A stretch of DNA of 64,000 nucleotides from Fredinandcohnia onubensis (GTDB taxonomy: Bacteria > Bacillota > Bacilli > Bacillales > Bacillaceae_L), in contig NZ_NSEB01000012.1 in NCBI RefSeq assembly GCF_002734215.1, positions 1 through 64,000 on the forward strand, written 5' to 3'. Both the position numbers and the translations under genes were made by a program. Of the stretch, positions 16,957-25,575 are shown piece after piece (the stretch's first letter is position 1; the number at the start of each line of letters is the position of its first letter). The notes beneath the pieces are model-generated. The model ran no database searches, was not told the DNA's origin, and saw only the letters and a list, made by a program, of their open reading frames with translations.

Positions 16957-17856
16957 ATGGTTTACAAGGAACGAACGGAATCTATCGTGATTAGAATTAT
17001 AAAATTATTGCAAAGAAGAAACGAATTAAAAGAAAAACAATATTGTTCAAATCTGATTAAGGGATATGAAGGAGAAGTTTTATTTGATTCTTATACTAAA
17101 AAGTTAGAATGCGAATGTTTTGTTATAAATGATTTATTACTCCAATATAATAACACCACATTCCAAATTGACACCCTAGTAATTACCCCAGACAAACTGT
17201 ATATTTTTGAAGTGAAAAATTATGAGGGTGATTATTATTTTGAATCAGACATACTCTACAAGAAACCAAAAAAAGAAGTCAGCAATCCGCTTAACCAGCT
17301 TCATCGTAGTGAATCCTTACTGCGCCAATTGCTCCAAAGTTATGGCTTTACAATACCGATTCAAGCTTACGTAGTATTTGTAAACCCCGCTTTCACCCTA
17401 TACCAAGCACCACTCACTAAACCCATTATCTTTCCAACACAATTACATGCATTTTTCCAAAACCTAAATAAGTCGACCGCAAAATTAAATAAGAAACATA
17501 AAGTACTAGCGGACAAGCTAGTATCATTGCATGTGGAGGAGTCTCCGTATCGTACATTACCAAAATATAAGTATAGTGACTTGCGAAAAGGGATTTGTTG
17601 TGTGAATTGTGGTTCTTTTTCCGTGAATGTTGTTGGAAGGAAGTGTATTTGCCAAAATTGTGGTAAAGAAGAGATGGTTGTGGATGCTGTAAAACGTAGC
17701 ACGGACGAACTAAAAATGCTTTTTCCTGAATTAAAGATCACAACAAATATTATTCATGATTGGTGTAAGGTTGTGGAGTCTAAACGACGAATTGGTAGGA
17801 TTTTAGATAAGTTTTATCATAAAAACGGATTGCACCAATGGACTTATTATGATTAA
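16957..17856 (+). CDS. NERD-domain protein with C-terminal zinc ribbon
   Basis: A 299-residue protein. The nuclease-related domain spans about residues 30-150. GYEGEVLFDSY opens it, and the predicted restriction-fold catalytic residues are in QIDTLVITPDKLYIFEVKNY (Asp plus E-x-K). Near residue 212 a zinc ribbon, CVNCGSF and CICQNCG, follows. NERD proteins are thought to act in DNA or RNA processing; activity here is inferred. I use the ATG at 16957, nine bases after AAAGG; an in-frame TTG at 16948 is also possible. A 52-bp repeat array follows immediately. Confidence 0.85.
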   Translation: MVYKERTESIVIRIIKLLQRRNELKEKQYCSNLIKGYEGEVLFDSYTKKLECECFVINDLLLQYNNTTFQIDTLVITPDKLYIFEVKNYEGDYYFESDILYKKPKKEVSNPLNQLHRSESLLRQLLQSYGFTIPIQAYVVFVNPAFTLYQAPLTKPIIFPTQLHAFFQNLNKSTAKLNKKHKVLADKLVSLHVEESPYRTLPKYKYSDLRKGICCVNCGSFSVNVVGRKCICQNCGKEEMVVDAVKRSTDELKMLFPELKITTNIIHDWCKVVESKRRIGRILDKFYHKNGLHQWTYYD

Positions 17857-17893
17857 TACAGCTCAAATTAATTATAAAACTTATATATTTATT

Positions 17894-18133
17894 GCATGAG
17901 GAACATAACTTAAACTTCATTGACGAGTTAAGTACTTCATCAAGTGCATGAGGAACATAACCTAAGCTTCATTGCCGAGTTAAGTACTTCATCAAGCACA
18001 TGAAGAACATAACTCAAGCTTCATTAACGAGTTAAGTAGTTCATCAAACGCTTGAGGAACATAACTTAAGCTTCATCAAAATGTATGAAGATCATAACTA
18101 AGTCTCATCAACGAGTTAAGTACTTCAATCATT
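17894..18133. repeat. 52-bp tandem repeat array, about 4.5 copies
   Basis: Copies begin at 17894, 17946, 17998 and 18050 (the last shortened to about 31 bases), plus a diverged copy from about 18081 to 18133. Each full unit is 52 bases and reads roughly ATGAGGAACATAACTTAAG, CTTCATTGACGAG, TTAAGTACTTCATCAAG. Copies differ by 3-8 bases. Within a unit ACTTAA faces TTAAGT, and across unit junctions AAGTACTTCATCA faces TGAGGAACATAACTT, so the array is built of imperfect dyads. No open frame spans it. Confidence 0.9.
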
Positions 18134-18153
18134 ACCTATTCAATAACCAAAAA

Positions 18154-18176
18154 CAGGCACCCAACCTGGGTGCCTG
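18154..18176 (-). terminator. ribU terminator
   Basis: A 10-bp GC-rich stem, CAGGCACCCA / TGGGTGCCTG, with a three-base loop. The minus strand continues with TTTTTGG, just past the ribU stop. Confidence 0.85.
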
Positions 18177-18189
18177 CCTTTACAGAACT

Positions 18190-18765
18190 CTATATTGATG
18201 AGGCTTGTTTATTGATCCACGGATGTAAGCGAGCATACAACAGCATGAAGATTGTTGCCACAATCAATCCTTTTAGTAAGTTAAACGGTAGGATTGCGTA
18301 AACCACCATTTTGAGTGTTTCTGGTGATGACATCGCCGGGATATTCAAGAAAAAGTTGAATGCCGGTAAGAAGACATAATAGTTAAGAACACTCATGATG
18401 ATTGCCATCATGGCTGTGCCGCCAATTAGTCCGATTGTTAGGCCTAATTTTGTTTTTAATAGTTTAAAAATGTAGTAGGTTGTTAGAACAAATATAATCC
18501 CTGCTACAAAGTTTGAGATGTGACCGACGGGTACACCTGTTTCACTGCCGGTAATAAAATAATCAATCATGTTTTTGAATAATTCAACTAAGATACCGGC
18601 CATCGGTCCAAAAATAAGTGCTGCTAGTAAAGCTGGAACATCACTAAAGTCGACGTTCAAGAAGCTTGGGAATGTTGGCAATGGAAAATTGAAGAACATG
18701 AGGATGTACGAAATCGTACTCAACATTGCAATTGCCACAAATTGACGTAAAGGTATTTTTTTCAT
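18190..18765 (-). CDS. ribU: Riboflavin ECF transporter S component
   Basis: Substrate-binding integral membrane subunit for riboflavin uptake, working with a shared EcfAAT energising module not in this window. The 191-residue product has about six membrane helices. The RibU hallmark NFPLPTFPSFLNVDFSDVPA lies near residues 31-50, and FGPMAGILVELFKNMIDY follows. The ATG at 18765 has GAGG eight bases upstream; an in-frame ATG at 18801 is upstream of that site. An FMN riboswitch with terminator precedes it, so FMN should repress it. Confidence 0.95.
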   Translation of the reverse strand: MKKIPLRQFVAIAMLSTISYILMFFNFPLPTFPSFLNVDFSDVPALLAALIFGPMAGILVELFKNMIDYFITGSETGVPVGHISNFVAGIIFVLTTYYIFKLLKTKLGLTIGLIGGTAMMAIIMSVLNYYVFLPAFNFFLNIPAMSSPETLKMVVYAILPFNLLKGLIVATIFMLLYARLHPWINKQASSI

Positions 18766-18843
18766 TTTTCTTTCCTCTCCTCTTTTGTCGATCCACCTCA
18801 AAAGAAGAAAGGTTCAGCTTGTTAAGACATACCCAAATAAAAA

Positions 18844-18867
18844 CCCCCAAGAATAGTTTCTTGAGGG
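18844..18867 (-). terminator. FMN riboswitch terminator
   Basis: Minus-strand CCCTCAAGAA / TTCTTGGGGG hairpin with a four-base loop followed by TTTTTATTT, between the aptamer and ribU. Confidence 0.85.
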
Positions 18868-18927
18868 AGTTAATGTAAAGGCATGCTTAATAAACATTCA
18901 AAACGTAAAACTTTTTGAACGCGCAGA

Positions 18928-19055
18928 ACCTCCATCTTCTCCCATCCAGACTATACTGTCGGCTTTGGAATCGCACCAAATCCTGCCTTGCGGCTCGCGG
19001 GCTTAGAGAATAAACTCATCACCGCCGGTCGGGATTTTCACCCGGCCCCGAAGAT
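18928..19055 (-). promoter_or_regulatory. FMN riboswitch (RFN element)
   Basis: On the minus strand the conserved RFN segments run in order: CTTCGGGGCCGGGTGAAAAT, CCCGACCGGCGGT, an AGCCCGCGAGCC segment, AGGATTTGGTGCGATTCCA, AGCCGACAGTATAGTCTGGA and the closing GGGAGAAGATGGAGG. It is followed by a terminator and ribU. FMN binding should promote termination. Confidence 0.97.
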
Positions 19056-19169
19056 AGATCATTATTTAATTACAGTTTATTGTATCAAGTTTATAGATTA
19101 TTGTGAAGGAATTTGCTTCTAATCGCCCAATTAATTATAAAAAGCTACCTGTTTCTTAAGCAAAGGCAC

Positions 19170-20171
19170 TTATTTTCCATCTACAACTTCTTTTAATATC
19201 TCATACGAACGTTTTTGTTTATTCGGATCATAGATGTATGAAACAGCCATAAGCTCATCGACATTATATTTTTCTTGGAAGCTTGTTAATTGGTTCCGGA
19301 TGGAATCTTTGCTTCCTAATAATGTAACACTGGACATAGAAGTTGCCATTTCTTTTTCAGGCTGATTCCAAAGTTCATCCATGTTATCAACGGGTGGCTG
19401 TAATGGGGTTTGTGTACCACGAACAACATTTAGGAAAAATTGTTGCATGGTTGTTAGTTCCCGTTTAGCCTCTTCATCGGTTTCTGTTGCAATTACATTT
19501 AGGCAAACCATCATGTATGGTGAGCTTAAATATTCCGATGGTTCAAAACGTTTGCGGTAAATGGAAATAGCTTCTTCCATGAACCGAGGTGCAAAATGTG
19601 ATGCAAATACATATGGCAGTCCTAATTTGGCAGCCAAATATGCTGAATCCGTTGAGGAACCAAGAATATATATTGGTACATTTGTACCAACTCCCGGATA
19701 AGCTTTTACATAGCCTTGTTTTTCCATTGGTCCAAAGTATGTGAGCAAGGCATTTACATCATTAGGGAAAGTATAGACAGAATCATTATGTGAGCGTCTT
19801 AAAGCACTTGCGGTCATCATGTCCGTTCCTGGTGCACGGCCAAGCCCTAAATCAAGACGGTCTGGATAAATGGTCGCCATTGTTCCAAATTGTTCAGCCA
19901 CAACAAGTGGTGAATGGTTTGGAAGCATGATACCTCCTGATCCAACCCGGATTTTTTCGGTATGTTCTAATGTATGTTTTATTAAAATTGGTGTTGCTGA
20001 ACTAACCAGTGTTGGTGAGTTGTGGTGTTCAGCTATCCAATAACGTGTGTATCCCATTTCTTCAGTAACTTTGGCTAGGTCAACCATAGCATCAATTGCG
20101 TCTTTCCCATTCTGTCCTTTGCGGATTGGAGCAAGGTTTAGAACGGAGACTGGTATATTTATATTTGTCAT
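19170..20171 (-). CDS. LLM-class flavin-dependent oxidoreductase (second copy)
   Basis: A 333-residue luciferase-like flavin monooxygenase. [13 protein letters not shown] opens the barrel, YWIAEHHN lies near residue 42, [22 protein letters not shown] near 76, and [14 protein letters not shown] near 104. It is related to, but clearly diverged from, the protein at 61-1068. The ATG at 20171 has AAGGG nine bases upstream; an ATG-like start at 20192 is disfavoured. It stands alone, 100 bases beyond the FMN riboswitch and read on the same strand; no terminator is obvious after its stop. Confidence 0.9.
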   Translation of the reverse strand: MTNINIPVSVLNLAPIRKGQNGKDAIDAMVDLAKVTEEMGYTRYWIAEHHNSPTLVSSATPILIKHTLEHTEKIRVGSGGIMLPNHSPLVVAEQFGTMATIYPDRLDLGLGRAPGTDMMTASALRRSHNDSVYTFPNDVNALLTYFGPMEKQGYVKAYPGVGTNVPIYILGSSTDSAYLAAKLGLPYVFASHFAPRFMEEAISIYRKRFEPSEYLSSPYMMVCLNVIATETDEEAKRELTTMQQFFLNVVRGTQTPLQPPVDNMDELWNQPEKEMATSMSSVTLLGSKDSIRNQLTSFQEKYNVDELMAVSYIYDPNKQKRSYEILKEVVDGK

Positions 20172-20368
20172 TTCACGAATCCCTTCTTCCATTTTTCTTC
20201 AGTCCTATTTTATCAATTGAAAGGAAAGAAACAAACTTTCCTGCTTGAGTCAATATTCCTAGGAATATTCAGACCATTTGAATCAAGTTTATTTAACTAG
20301 TGTGTGATAAAATTTTAAACTATAGAATTATTGCAATAATCAAATAACATTACGAAGGGGGCTACTTT

Positions 20369-21619
20369 ATGTCAAATCTTAATACGGAAATACACGCACC
20401 TACGAGTTATAAAAAGAAAATAGCGATGATTGGCCCAGGTTTTGTTGCAGCGGCAACCGGCGTAGGAACCGGTGATTTGGTAGCAGCGTTGGTTGCAGGA
20501 GCAGGCTTTGGCTTAGTATTTGTTTGGGCAATTATTCTTGGTTCTATTTTTAAATATTTTCTAAATGAAGGTGTGGGTCGTCTGCACCTTGGTACAGGTA
20601 GAACGATCATCGAAGGCTGGCAGCAAATGGGAAAATGGGCTACTGGTTATTTCGGTATTTACTCTGTTATTTGGGGATTTGTGTATGGAGCTGCGGCAAC
20701 CTCTGCCTGTGCTTTGGCCATGAGCGCGATGTTCCCCATTCTTCCCTTTTGGGCATGGGCTGTTATTCACGCAATTGTAGGATTCCTCCTCATTTGGAGT
20801 GGTCGTTATCTCCTATTTGAAAAAGTAATGATGTTTCTAATTGGTCTAATGTTTGTTTCAGTAGTTGGTTCTGCAATGTTATTCCTCCCTAACATTGGTG
20901 ATTTATTAAAGGGGTTTGTCCCAACTGTTCCAAAAGGTTCCTTCATGCTTACACTCGGACTAATTGGTGGTGTTGGTGGAACAATCACGATGGCTTCGTA
21001 TGGTTATTGGTTAAGAGAAAAAGGCTGGAAAGGAAAAGAGTGGATTCCGATGATGAGGTTAGACGCAAAGGCAGCCTATTTTATGACTGCGTTGTTCACT
21101 CTTTCTCTTTTAATAGTAGGAAGTCAGTTTCTATATGGTAGTGGAATAGAAATTCAGGGAGAGCAAGGGTTATATCAATTATCTGAAATGATTGGGGATA
21201 AATTTGGTAGCGCATTCACATGGCTCTTCTTAATTGGATTTTGGGCTGCGGCATTTTCTTCTCTTTTAGGAGTTTGGAATGGGGTTCCATATCTATTTGC
21301 AGATTTTGTGCGACTAATGAAAAAAGAATATAATCGATCAGTTACTGAAAAAGATCCAGCTTACCGTGCCTATTTAGCCTGGTTAACCTTCCCTCCAATG
21401 CTTCTTTTATTCTTTGGTAAACCAGTTCAATTAATTATTTTATACGGTGCCCTCGGAGCTCTGTTTATGCCTTTTTTATCGATTAGTTTATTGTGGTTGC
21501 TTAATTCCAAGCGTGTTGGAAAAGAGTATAGAAATAATTTACTATCTAACATTGTATTAGTAGCATGTTTAATCCTATTTGTAATTTTATCCGTTCAACA
21601 ATTGGTAGGATTATTCTAA
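20369..21619 (+). CDS. Nramp-fold transporter lacking canonical metal-site motifs
   Basis: A 416-residue integral membrane protein with about 11 helices and the Nramp opening GPGFVAAATGVGTGDLVA. The TM1 DPGN signature of Mn/Fe-transporting Nramps is replaced by GTGD, and the TM6 MPHN motif by MASY, so the usual aspartate, asparagine, methionine-proline-histidine metal site is absent. This places it in a divergent Nramp-related clade whose substrate I cannot name. A GAAGGGGG site lies upstream of the ATG. Monocistronic, with a long terminator. Confidence 0.85.
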   Translation: MSNLNTEIHAPTSYKKKIAMIGPGFVAAATGVGTGDLVAALVAGAGFGLVFVWAIILGSIFKYFLNEGVGRLHLGTGRTIIEGWQQMGKWATGYFGIYSVIWGFVYGAAATSACALAMSAMFPILPFWAWAVIHAIVGFLLIWSGRYLLFEKVMMFLIGLMFVSVVGSAMLFLPNIGDLLKGFVPTVPKGSFMLTLGLIGGVGGTITMASYGYWLREKGWKGKEWIPMMRLDAKAAYFMTALFTLSLLIVGSQFLYGSGIEIQGEQGLYQLSEMIGDKFGSAFTWLFLIGFWAAAFSSLLGVWNGVPYLFADFVRLMKKEYNRSVTEKDPAYRAYLAWLTFPPMLLLFFGKPVQLIILYGALGALFMPFLSISLLWLLNSKRVGKEYRNNLLSNIVLVACLILFVILSVQQLVGLF

Positions 21620-21624
21620 AGCAT

Positions 21625-21664
21625 AAAAAACACTTTCTATTCGCAACGATAGAAAGTGTTTTTT
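21625..21664 (+). terminator. Long intrinsic terminator
   Basis: AAAAAACACTTTCTAT pairs perfectly with ATAGAAAGTGTTTTTT over an eight-base loop; TTTTTT on the plus strand. Confidence 0.9.
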
Positions 21665-21743
21665 ATTGATATGCTAAAGATAAATAGTAATGATGTATTT
21701 AGTACAAACTAATTAGGAAAAATTAGGTTAAGGTGGATTAGTT

Positions 21744-22454
21744 ATGCATTTTTTTGCTTCTCAAGACCATCTCACAGCGGTTGAATGGATACTCAGAGCA
21801 ATTGTAGGTTTCGCGTTCTTTATCGTGATAGCTAGAATGATGGGGCAGAGAACGATTTCTCAGGTTGGGCTTCTCGACTTTGTTATTGTCTTACTAATTG
21901 GAAATATTATTGCTCATCCATTATCAGATGAGGGATTAGGTTTAAAAGGTTCGATGATTACAATGACTGTAATTTTGGTTTTGTATTTGATTGGTATTTT
22001 ATTAAGTTTACGTTCACACAGAATAAGAAAATTGTTTATTCCCGCCCCTATTTTACTGATAGAAAATGGAAATATTCTTTATAAAAATTTGAACAAAGCT
22101 AGGATTTCAATCGATGTACTTTTATCAGAATTAAGGATGAAGAGTACGGAGGATATTCAGAAGGTTGCACTTGCGTTTTGGGAGCTGGGTGGTTCTTTTT
22201 CTATCTTCTTAAAAAGTGAACACCAACCGCTTACTCCGAGTTCATTTAACCAGCCTATTAAACCATTTCAATATCCTAGGACATTAATCAAGGAGAAAAA
22301 GATTGATTATAACGAGCTACAGCAAATTGGTAAAAATGAAGATTGGCTGTTACAAAAAATTTCAAACACCTACAAAAATGTAACACTAAATGAAATTCTT
22401 CTTGGAACGATCGATGAAAATGAAAATGTGACAGTATTTCTATATCACTACTGA
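21744..22454 (+). CDS. DUF421 (YetF-like) membrane protein
   Basis: A 236-residue protein with three N-terminal membrane helices (about residues 12-32, 42-58 and 66-85). These are followed by the cytosolic YetF-like domain: PAPILLIENGNILYKNLNKARIS near 98-121 and VLLSELRMKSTEDIQ after it. The family is widespread in spore formers, and several members are linked to spore or stress phenotypes, but no biochemical function is agreed. Single gene with an AAGGTGG site before the ATG. Confidence 0.88.
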   Translation: MHFFASQDHLTAVEWILRAIVGFAFFIVIARMMGQRTISQVGLLDFVIVLLIGNIIAHPLSDEGLGLKGSMITMTVILVLYLIGILLSLRSHRIRKLFIPAPILLIENGNILYKNLNKARISIDVLLSELRMKSTEDIQKVALAFWELGGSFSIFLKSEHQPLTPSSFNQPIKPFQYPRTLIKEKKIDYNELQQIGKNEDWLLQKISNTYKNVTLNEILLGTIDENENVTVFLYHY

Positions 22455-22498
22455 AATCTCCAGGGAGTATACCATTTCTCGTTAAACTGTGTATACTC

Positions 22499-23032
22499 CT
22501 AATTTTTAGGTACCTTGATTCTCCATATCATATGGTCAAAACTTTCACCCCAGTAATCCTTTAAAATAACATCTGGATTACCAAATTTATTTTTCCAATA
22601 TTTTTGTGCATTCTTATAACCGCTATCTAAACAAAACTCTTCTATATTCCCATCCTTTAAAATGGTTAATATTGATTGCAACAACAAAGCACCAATGCCT
22701 TTTCTCTGGTATTTCGGATGGACGAAAACAGTTCCAATTTCAACTAGATCGCAAAAGGCATTATTCATTTTGCAGATTAGTCCACTTGCAGGACCATATT
22801 CGATGGTTCCAACAATTGTCTTGTTATGGCTGGCGATTAGGAAATATCGGTTCTTGCCCCCGCTTTCATAATCACTGTGTAGATAACTTTTTTTTGTTTC
22901 AATTTCCTCGTCTATATCTTTTGTTAAATGAGCTATCCCTTCTTTCGCAAAAGTGTCTATAATGACATCCCTAAAAAAGCGATGAAGTTCATCCTTATCT
23001 TCAATTTTTGGCCTTCTAATATCTATATCCAT
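22499..23032 (-). CDS. GNAT-family N-acetyltransferase
   Basis: A 177-residue acetyltransferase. The acetyl-CoA pyrophosphate loop is VHPKYQRKGIGALLLQS near residues 115-131, preceded by the VEIGTVF beta strand and followed by GYKNAQKYWKNKFG. The acceptor is unknown. The ATG at 23032 is chosen because AAGGAGGGGAG lies seven bases upstream; the frame extends to 23068 without a better site. Divergent from the NhaC-type antiporter. Confidence 0.9.
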   Translation of the reverse strand: MDIDIRRPKIEDKDELHRFFRDVIIDTFAKEGIAHLTKDIDEEIETKKSYLHSDYESGGKNRYFLIASHNKTIVGTIEYGPASGLICKMNNAFCDLVEIGTVFVHPKYQRKGIGALLLQSILTILKDGNIEEFCLDSGYKNAQKYWKNKFGNPDVILKDYWGESFDHMIWRIKVPKN

Positions 23033-23156
23033 TACTAAACTCCCCTCCTTGAGTAATCCTGTTTCCATAACCCTTAACTCCCCTTACTAAAAATAGTCCT
23101 CTCCCAAATTGGTCATACTAATCAAATGAACATTTTCAATATTGGAGGATTATGGT

Positions 23157-24572
23157 TTGGAACATTCATGGATCTCACTAATTCCATTTTTAATTGTAAT
23201 TGGAATGGCGATTTGGTTAAAGGATATTTTACCTGGACTTGTCTTAGGATTATTGGTTGGGGCGATCCTTGTTACATCTGATGTATTAGGTGGAACCCAG
23301 CAATCAATTACATATATTGTGGCCACTTTATCTGATCCAACAAATATTAAAATCGTAAGCTTTTTATATGTTTTTGGTGGTTTAGTTGGGATGATGAACA
23401 TCGCCGGGGGTATCAAAGGATTTACAGAATGGATTGGGGAGAAAATTAAGAGTGAGCGTGGCCTACTAGGACTCATTTGGCTTACCCTCCCTTTTACCTT
23501 TATGATGCCAATGTTTCGGATTATGATGATTGGTCCCATCATAAAACAACTCATTAAAAAAATGAACCTATCAAAACAAAAGGTCGGCATGACATTAGAC
23601 ATTTCAACCGAATCGGTTATTGTTCTATTACCTGTTGCAACTGCATTTGTTGGATTTATGGTTTCACTTGTCGAAGGTGGCATTAAAGGTCTTGATTTAG
23701 GGATGTCAGCCTATCAAGTATTTTTATTGAGTATTTTGTTTAATTTTTATGCGATTGTGATGCTTCTAATTGGAATCATCCAAACGTTTTGGCCATCTAA
23801 AAAAAGCCATAAATCCCAACACCACACAGACGAAGAAGAACATGATCATGAATTTCACCGAATGGGAATTAAAAAAGAACTTTCTCTTGTAAAAGCACAG
23901 CCTTGGCATTTAATTGTCCCGGTGTTTTTACTTCTAGGATTGTCTCTCTATCTACTATGGGAAAACGGTAGATCACTTGGTGCTCAAACAGTCTTTGAAG
24001 CTTTTTCAATGGCTGATGCAACTTTTGTGATGCTGCTGGCTGTATTTATCACACTTATTTTCACTTTTGTGTTTTATGTGATTCGAAAGCAGAAGTTACA
24101 TGAAATTATGTATCATTTTTACGATGGTGGAAACCAAATGATGCAGGCGATTACCCTTCTCATTCTTATTTGGGCTCTTACTTTATCTGCGGAGGAACTT
24201 GGGTTTTCTGAATTTATTAGTTCCACTTTAGGTTCATTTTTACCAGGATTTTTAACACCTGCGACAATTTTTCTAATCGGGTCAGTTGTTGGGTACTTTA
24301 TTGGTTCCTCTTGGGGAACTTGGGGGTTATTTATGCCGCTTGGAATTGCTTTGGCTCTATCAACTGGTGCCTCCATCCCATTAACCGTCGGAGCTGTTTT
24401 TGCGAGCGGTGCATTTGGAGCATTAACTTCCCCACTTGGTGACACAACGATAACCACGGCCTCAATCTTAGATTTAGATCTAGTCGAATATGCGCAATAC
24501 AAATTGAAAGTTTCAGCAATAGGAGGAATCATCGCTGTTGTGTTATATATCATTGGTGGATTGGTGTTCTAA
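23157..24572 (+). CDS. NhaC-family Na+/H+ antiporter
   Basis: A 471-residue polytopic membrane protein with about 12 helices. NhaC-type features include FGGLVGMMNIAGGI, FMMPMFRIMMIGPIIKQL, the ISTESVIVLLPVATAF segment and SSWGTWGLFMPLGIALA. A cytosolic loop near residues 218-236 is rich in His, Glu and Asp (HKSQHHTDEEEHDHEFHR), which could bind divalent metal or sense pH. The TTG at 23157 is eight bases after GGAGG; an in-frame TTG at 23142 overlaps that site. A duplicated hairpin region follows. Confidence 0.9.
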   Translation: MEHSWISLIPFLIVIGMAIWLKDILPGLVLGLLVGAILVTSDVLGGTQQSITYIVATLSDPTNIKIVSFLYVFGGLVGMMNIAGGIKGFTEWIGEKIKSERGLLGLIWLTLPFTFMMPMFRIMMIGPIIKQLIKKMNLSKQKVGMTLDISTESVIVLLPVATAFVGFMVSLVEGGIKGLDLGMSAYQVFLLSILFNFYAIVMLLIGIIQTFWPSKKSHKSQHHTDEEEHDHEFHRMGIKKELSLVKAQPWHLIVPVFLLLGLSLYLLWENGRSLGAQTVFEAFSMADATFVMLLAVFITLIFTFVFYVIRKQKLHEIMYHFYDGGNQMMQAITLLILIWALTLSAEELGFSEFISSTLGSFLPGFLTPATIFLIGSVVGYFIGSSWGTWGLFMPLGIALALSTGASIPLTVGAVFASGAFGALTSPLGDTTITTASILDLDLVEYAQYKLKVSAIGGIIAVVLYIIGGLVF

Positions 24573-24690
24573 AAAAGACTAAACAATACAAGTCAGTAGT
24601 TCAACTATTGGGGTGCGAATCTTTCTTTTTTGGAATCAGCTTTACCAATTTTTGGATTTTACGCATGACTTTATATTGCTAAACTGTATA

Positions 24691-24723
24691 AAAGCATACA
24701 CATTTCTATTTTACGTATGCTTT
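24691..24723 (+). terminator. Terminator-like hairpin, repeat copy 1
   Basis: AAAGCATAC / GTATGCTTT stem with a 15-base loop, then AATCACTTTTTC. The first of two copies downstream of the antiporter. Confidence 0.65.
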
Positions 24724-24844
24724 AATCACTTTTTCACTTAAAAAAGATACGTAGATGGATATTTATTACATTTTTTGTCTTAGTTGAAATCAATATTACC
24801 ATTTCTTGGATTTTACGCATAGCTTTATATTGCTAAACTATATA

Positions 24845-24877
24845 AAAGCATACGCATTTCTATTTTACGTATGCTTT
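24845..24877 (+). terminator. Terminator-like hairpin, repeat copy 2
   Basis: AAAGCATACG / CGTATGCTTT stem with a 13-base loop, then TATCACTTTTTC. The stem is one pair longer than in copy 1. Confidence 0.65.
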
Positions 24878-25018
24878 TATCACTTTTTCACTAATAAATG
24901 ATACACAAATGGATATTTATTACATTTCACGTCTCTTTTCATGCATAGCATAGCATATATAAAACTAATTCATGTTGCTAAACCTGTGATTTTGGATGTA
25001 GCTCATCTTTTCTGAACT

Positions 25019-25038
25019 ACTAAACATACATGTTTAGT
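25019..25038 (+). terminator. Plus-strand terminator before thiW end
   Basis: ACTAAACAT / ATGTTTAGT near-palindrome followed by CTTTTTTTAGG on the plus strand. No T tract on the minus strand, so it does not obviously serve thiW. Confidence 0.7.
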
Positions 25039-25051
25039 CTTTTTTTAGGTA

Positions 25052-25555
25052 TTAGAAGTTTCGTTCTTGATATGTTTTGAAGGCGGGATTCTTTAGTACG
25101 ATTCCGACAATAATAAATCCGAAAATAGATCCCACAATTGAGCTAAAAATAAACGAAGGTATGAAACCAAAAATGGCTGCATCCTGTCCAAGAATAAGTG
25201 TGGCAATTGGATAACAAGCTATTGCCCCTAAGAACCCTGTTCCAATAATTTCACCTGTCATTGCCATTGAAGCCTTCTTCGTTTTGGAATATAGGAATGC
25301 TGCTAAAAAAGCCCCTATCATACTTCCTGGAAAGGCAAATAAAGAGCCGGTACCAAGCATGTTTCGAAGTAAGGATACAGAAAAAGCTTGAAGCACGGCA
25401 TATGCTGGACCTAAGATAACCGCCGACAAAACATTAATAAAGTGCTGCATAGGAAACACCTTAGTGAACCCTATTGGAATCGCAAATAAATGACTTGTAA
25501 CTGTTCCAATAGCAACAAGCATTGCTGTAAATGTCATTTTTAGTGTTTTACTCAA
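25052..25555 (-). CDS. thiW: ThiW, thiazole-type ECF transporter S component
   Basis: A 167-residue membrane protein with five or six helices. ThiW features include FTAMLVAIGTVTSHLFAIPIG, KVFPMQHFINVLSAVILGP and LLRNMLGTGSLFAFPGSMIGA. ThiW proteins are predicted to import the thiazole moiety of thiamine using the shared ECF module. It is the second gene of a TPP-riboswitch operon, 20 bases after the SDR gene, so TPP should repress both. Confidence 0.93.
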   Translation of the reverse strand: MSKTLKMTFTAMLVAIGTVTSHLFAIPIGFTKVFPMQHFINVLSAVILGPAYAVLQAFSVSLLRNMLGTGSLFAFPGSMIGAFLAAFLYSKTKKASMAMTGEIIGTGFLGAIACYPIATLILGQDAAIFGFIPSFIFSSIVGSIFGFIIVGIVLKNPAFKTYQERNF

Positions 25556-25575
25556 AATGAAACCCCCATTACGAT

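Larger units (their letters stand above)
24645..24933 (+). repeat. Two ~136-bp direct repeats (period 153) carrying terminators
   Basis: Copy 1 (24645-24780) and copy 2 (24798-24933) share TTGGATTTTACGCAT, CTTTATATTGCTAAACT, AAAAGCATAC, CATTTCTATTTTACGTATGC and GGATATTTATTACATTT with scattered substitutions. Each holds a hairpin (AAAGCATAC / GTATGCTTT at 24691-24723, AAAGCATACG / CGTATGCTTT at 24845-24877) followed by a T-rich tract. A weaker third trace, TTGCTAAACCTGTGA, occurs near 24974. Confidence 0.85.

Noticed and set aside
17894-18133. CRISPR array
   Set aside because: The 52-bp units are contiguous with no unique spacers between repeats, and no cas genes are present.
24119-24553. Minus-strand 144-residue frame
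   Set aside because: Complement of the antiporter coding frame, rich in Pro/Asn/Ile as expected for a shadow of a membrane protein.
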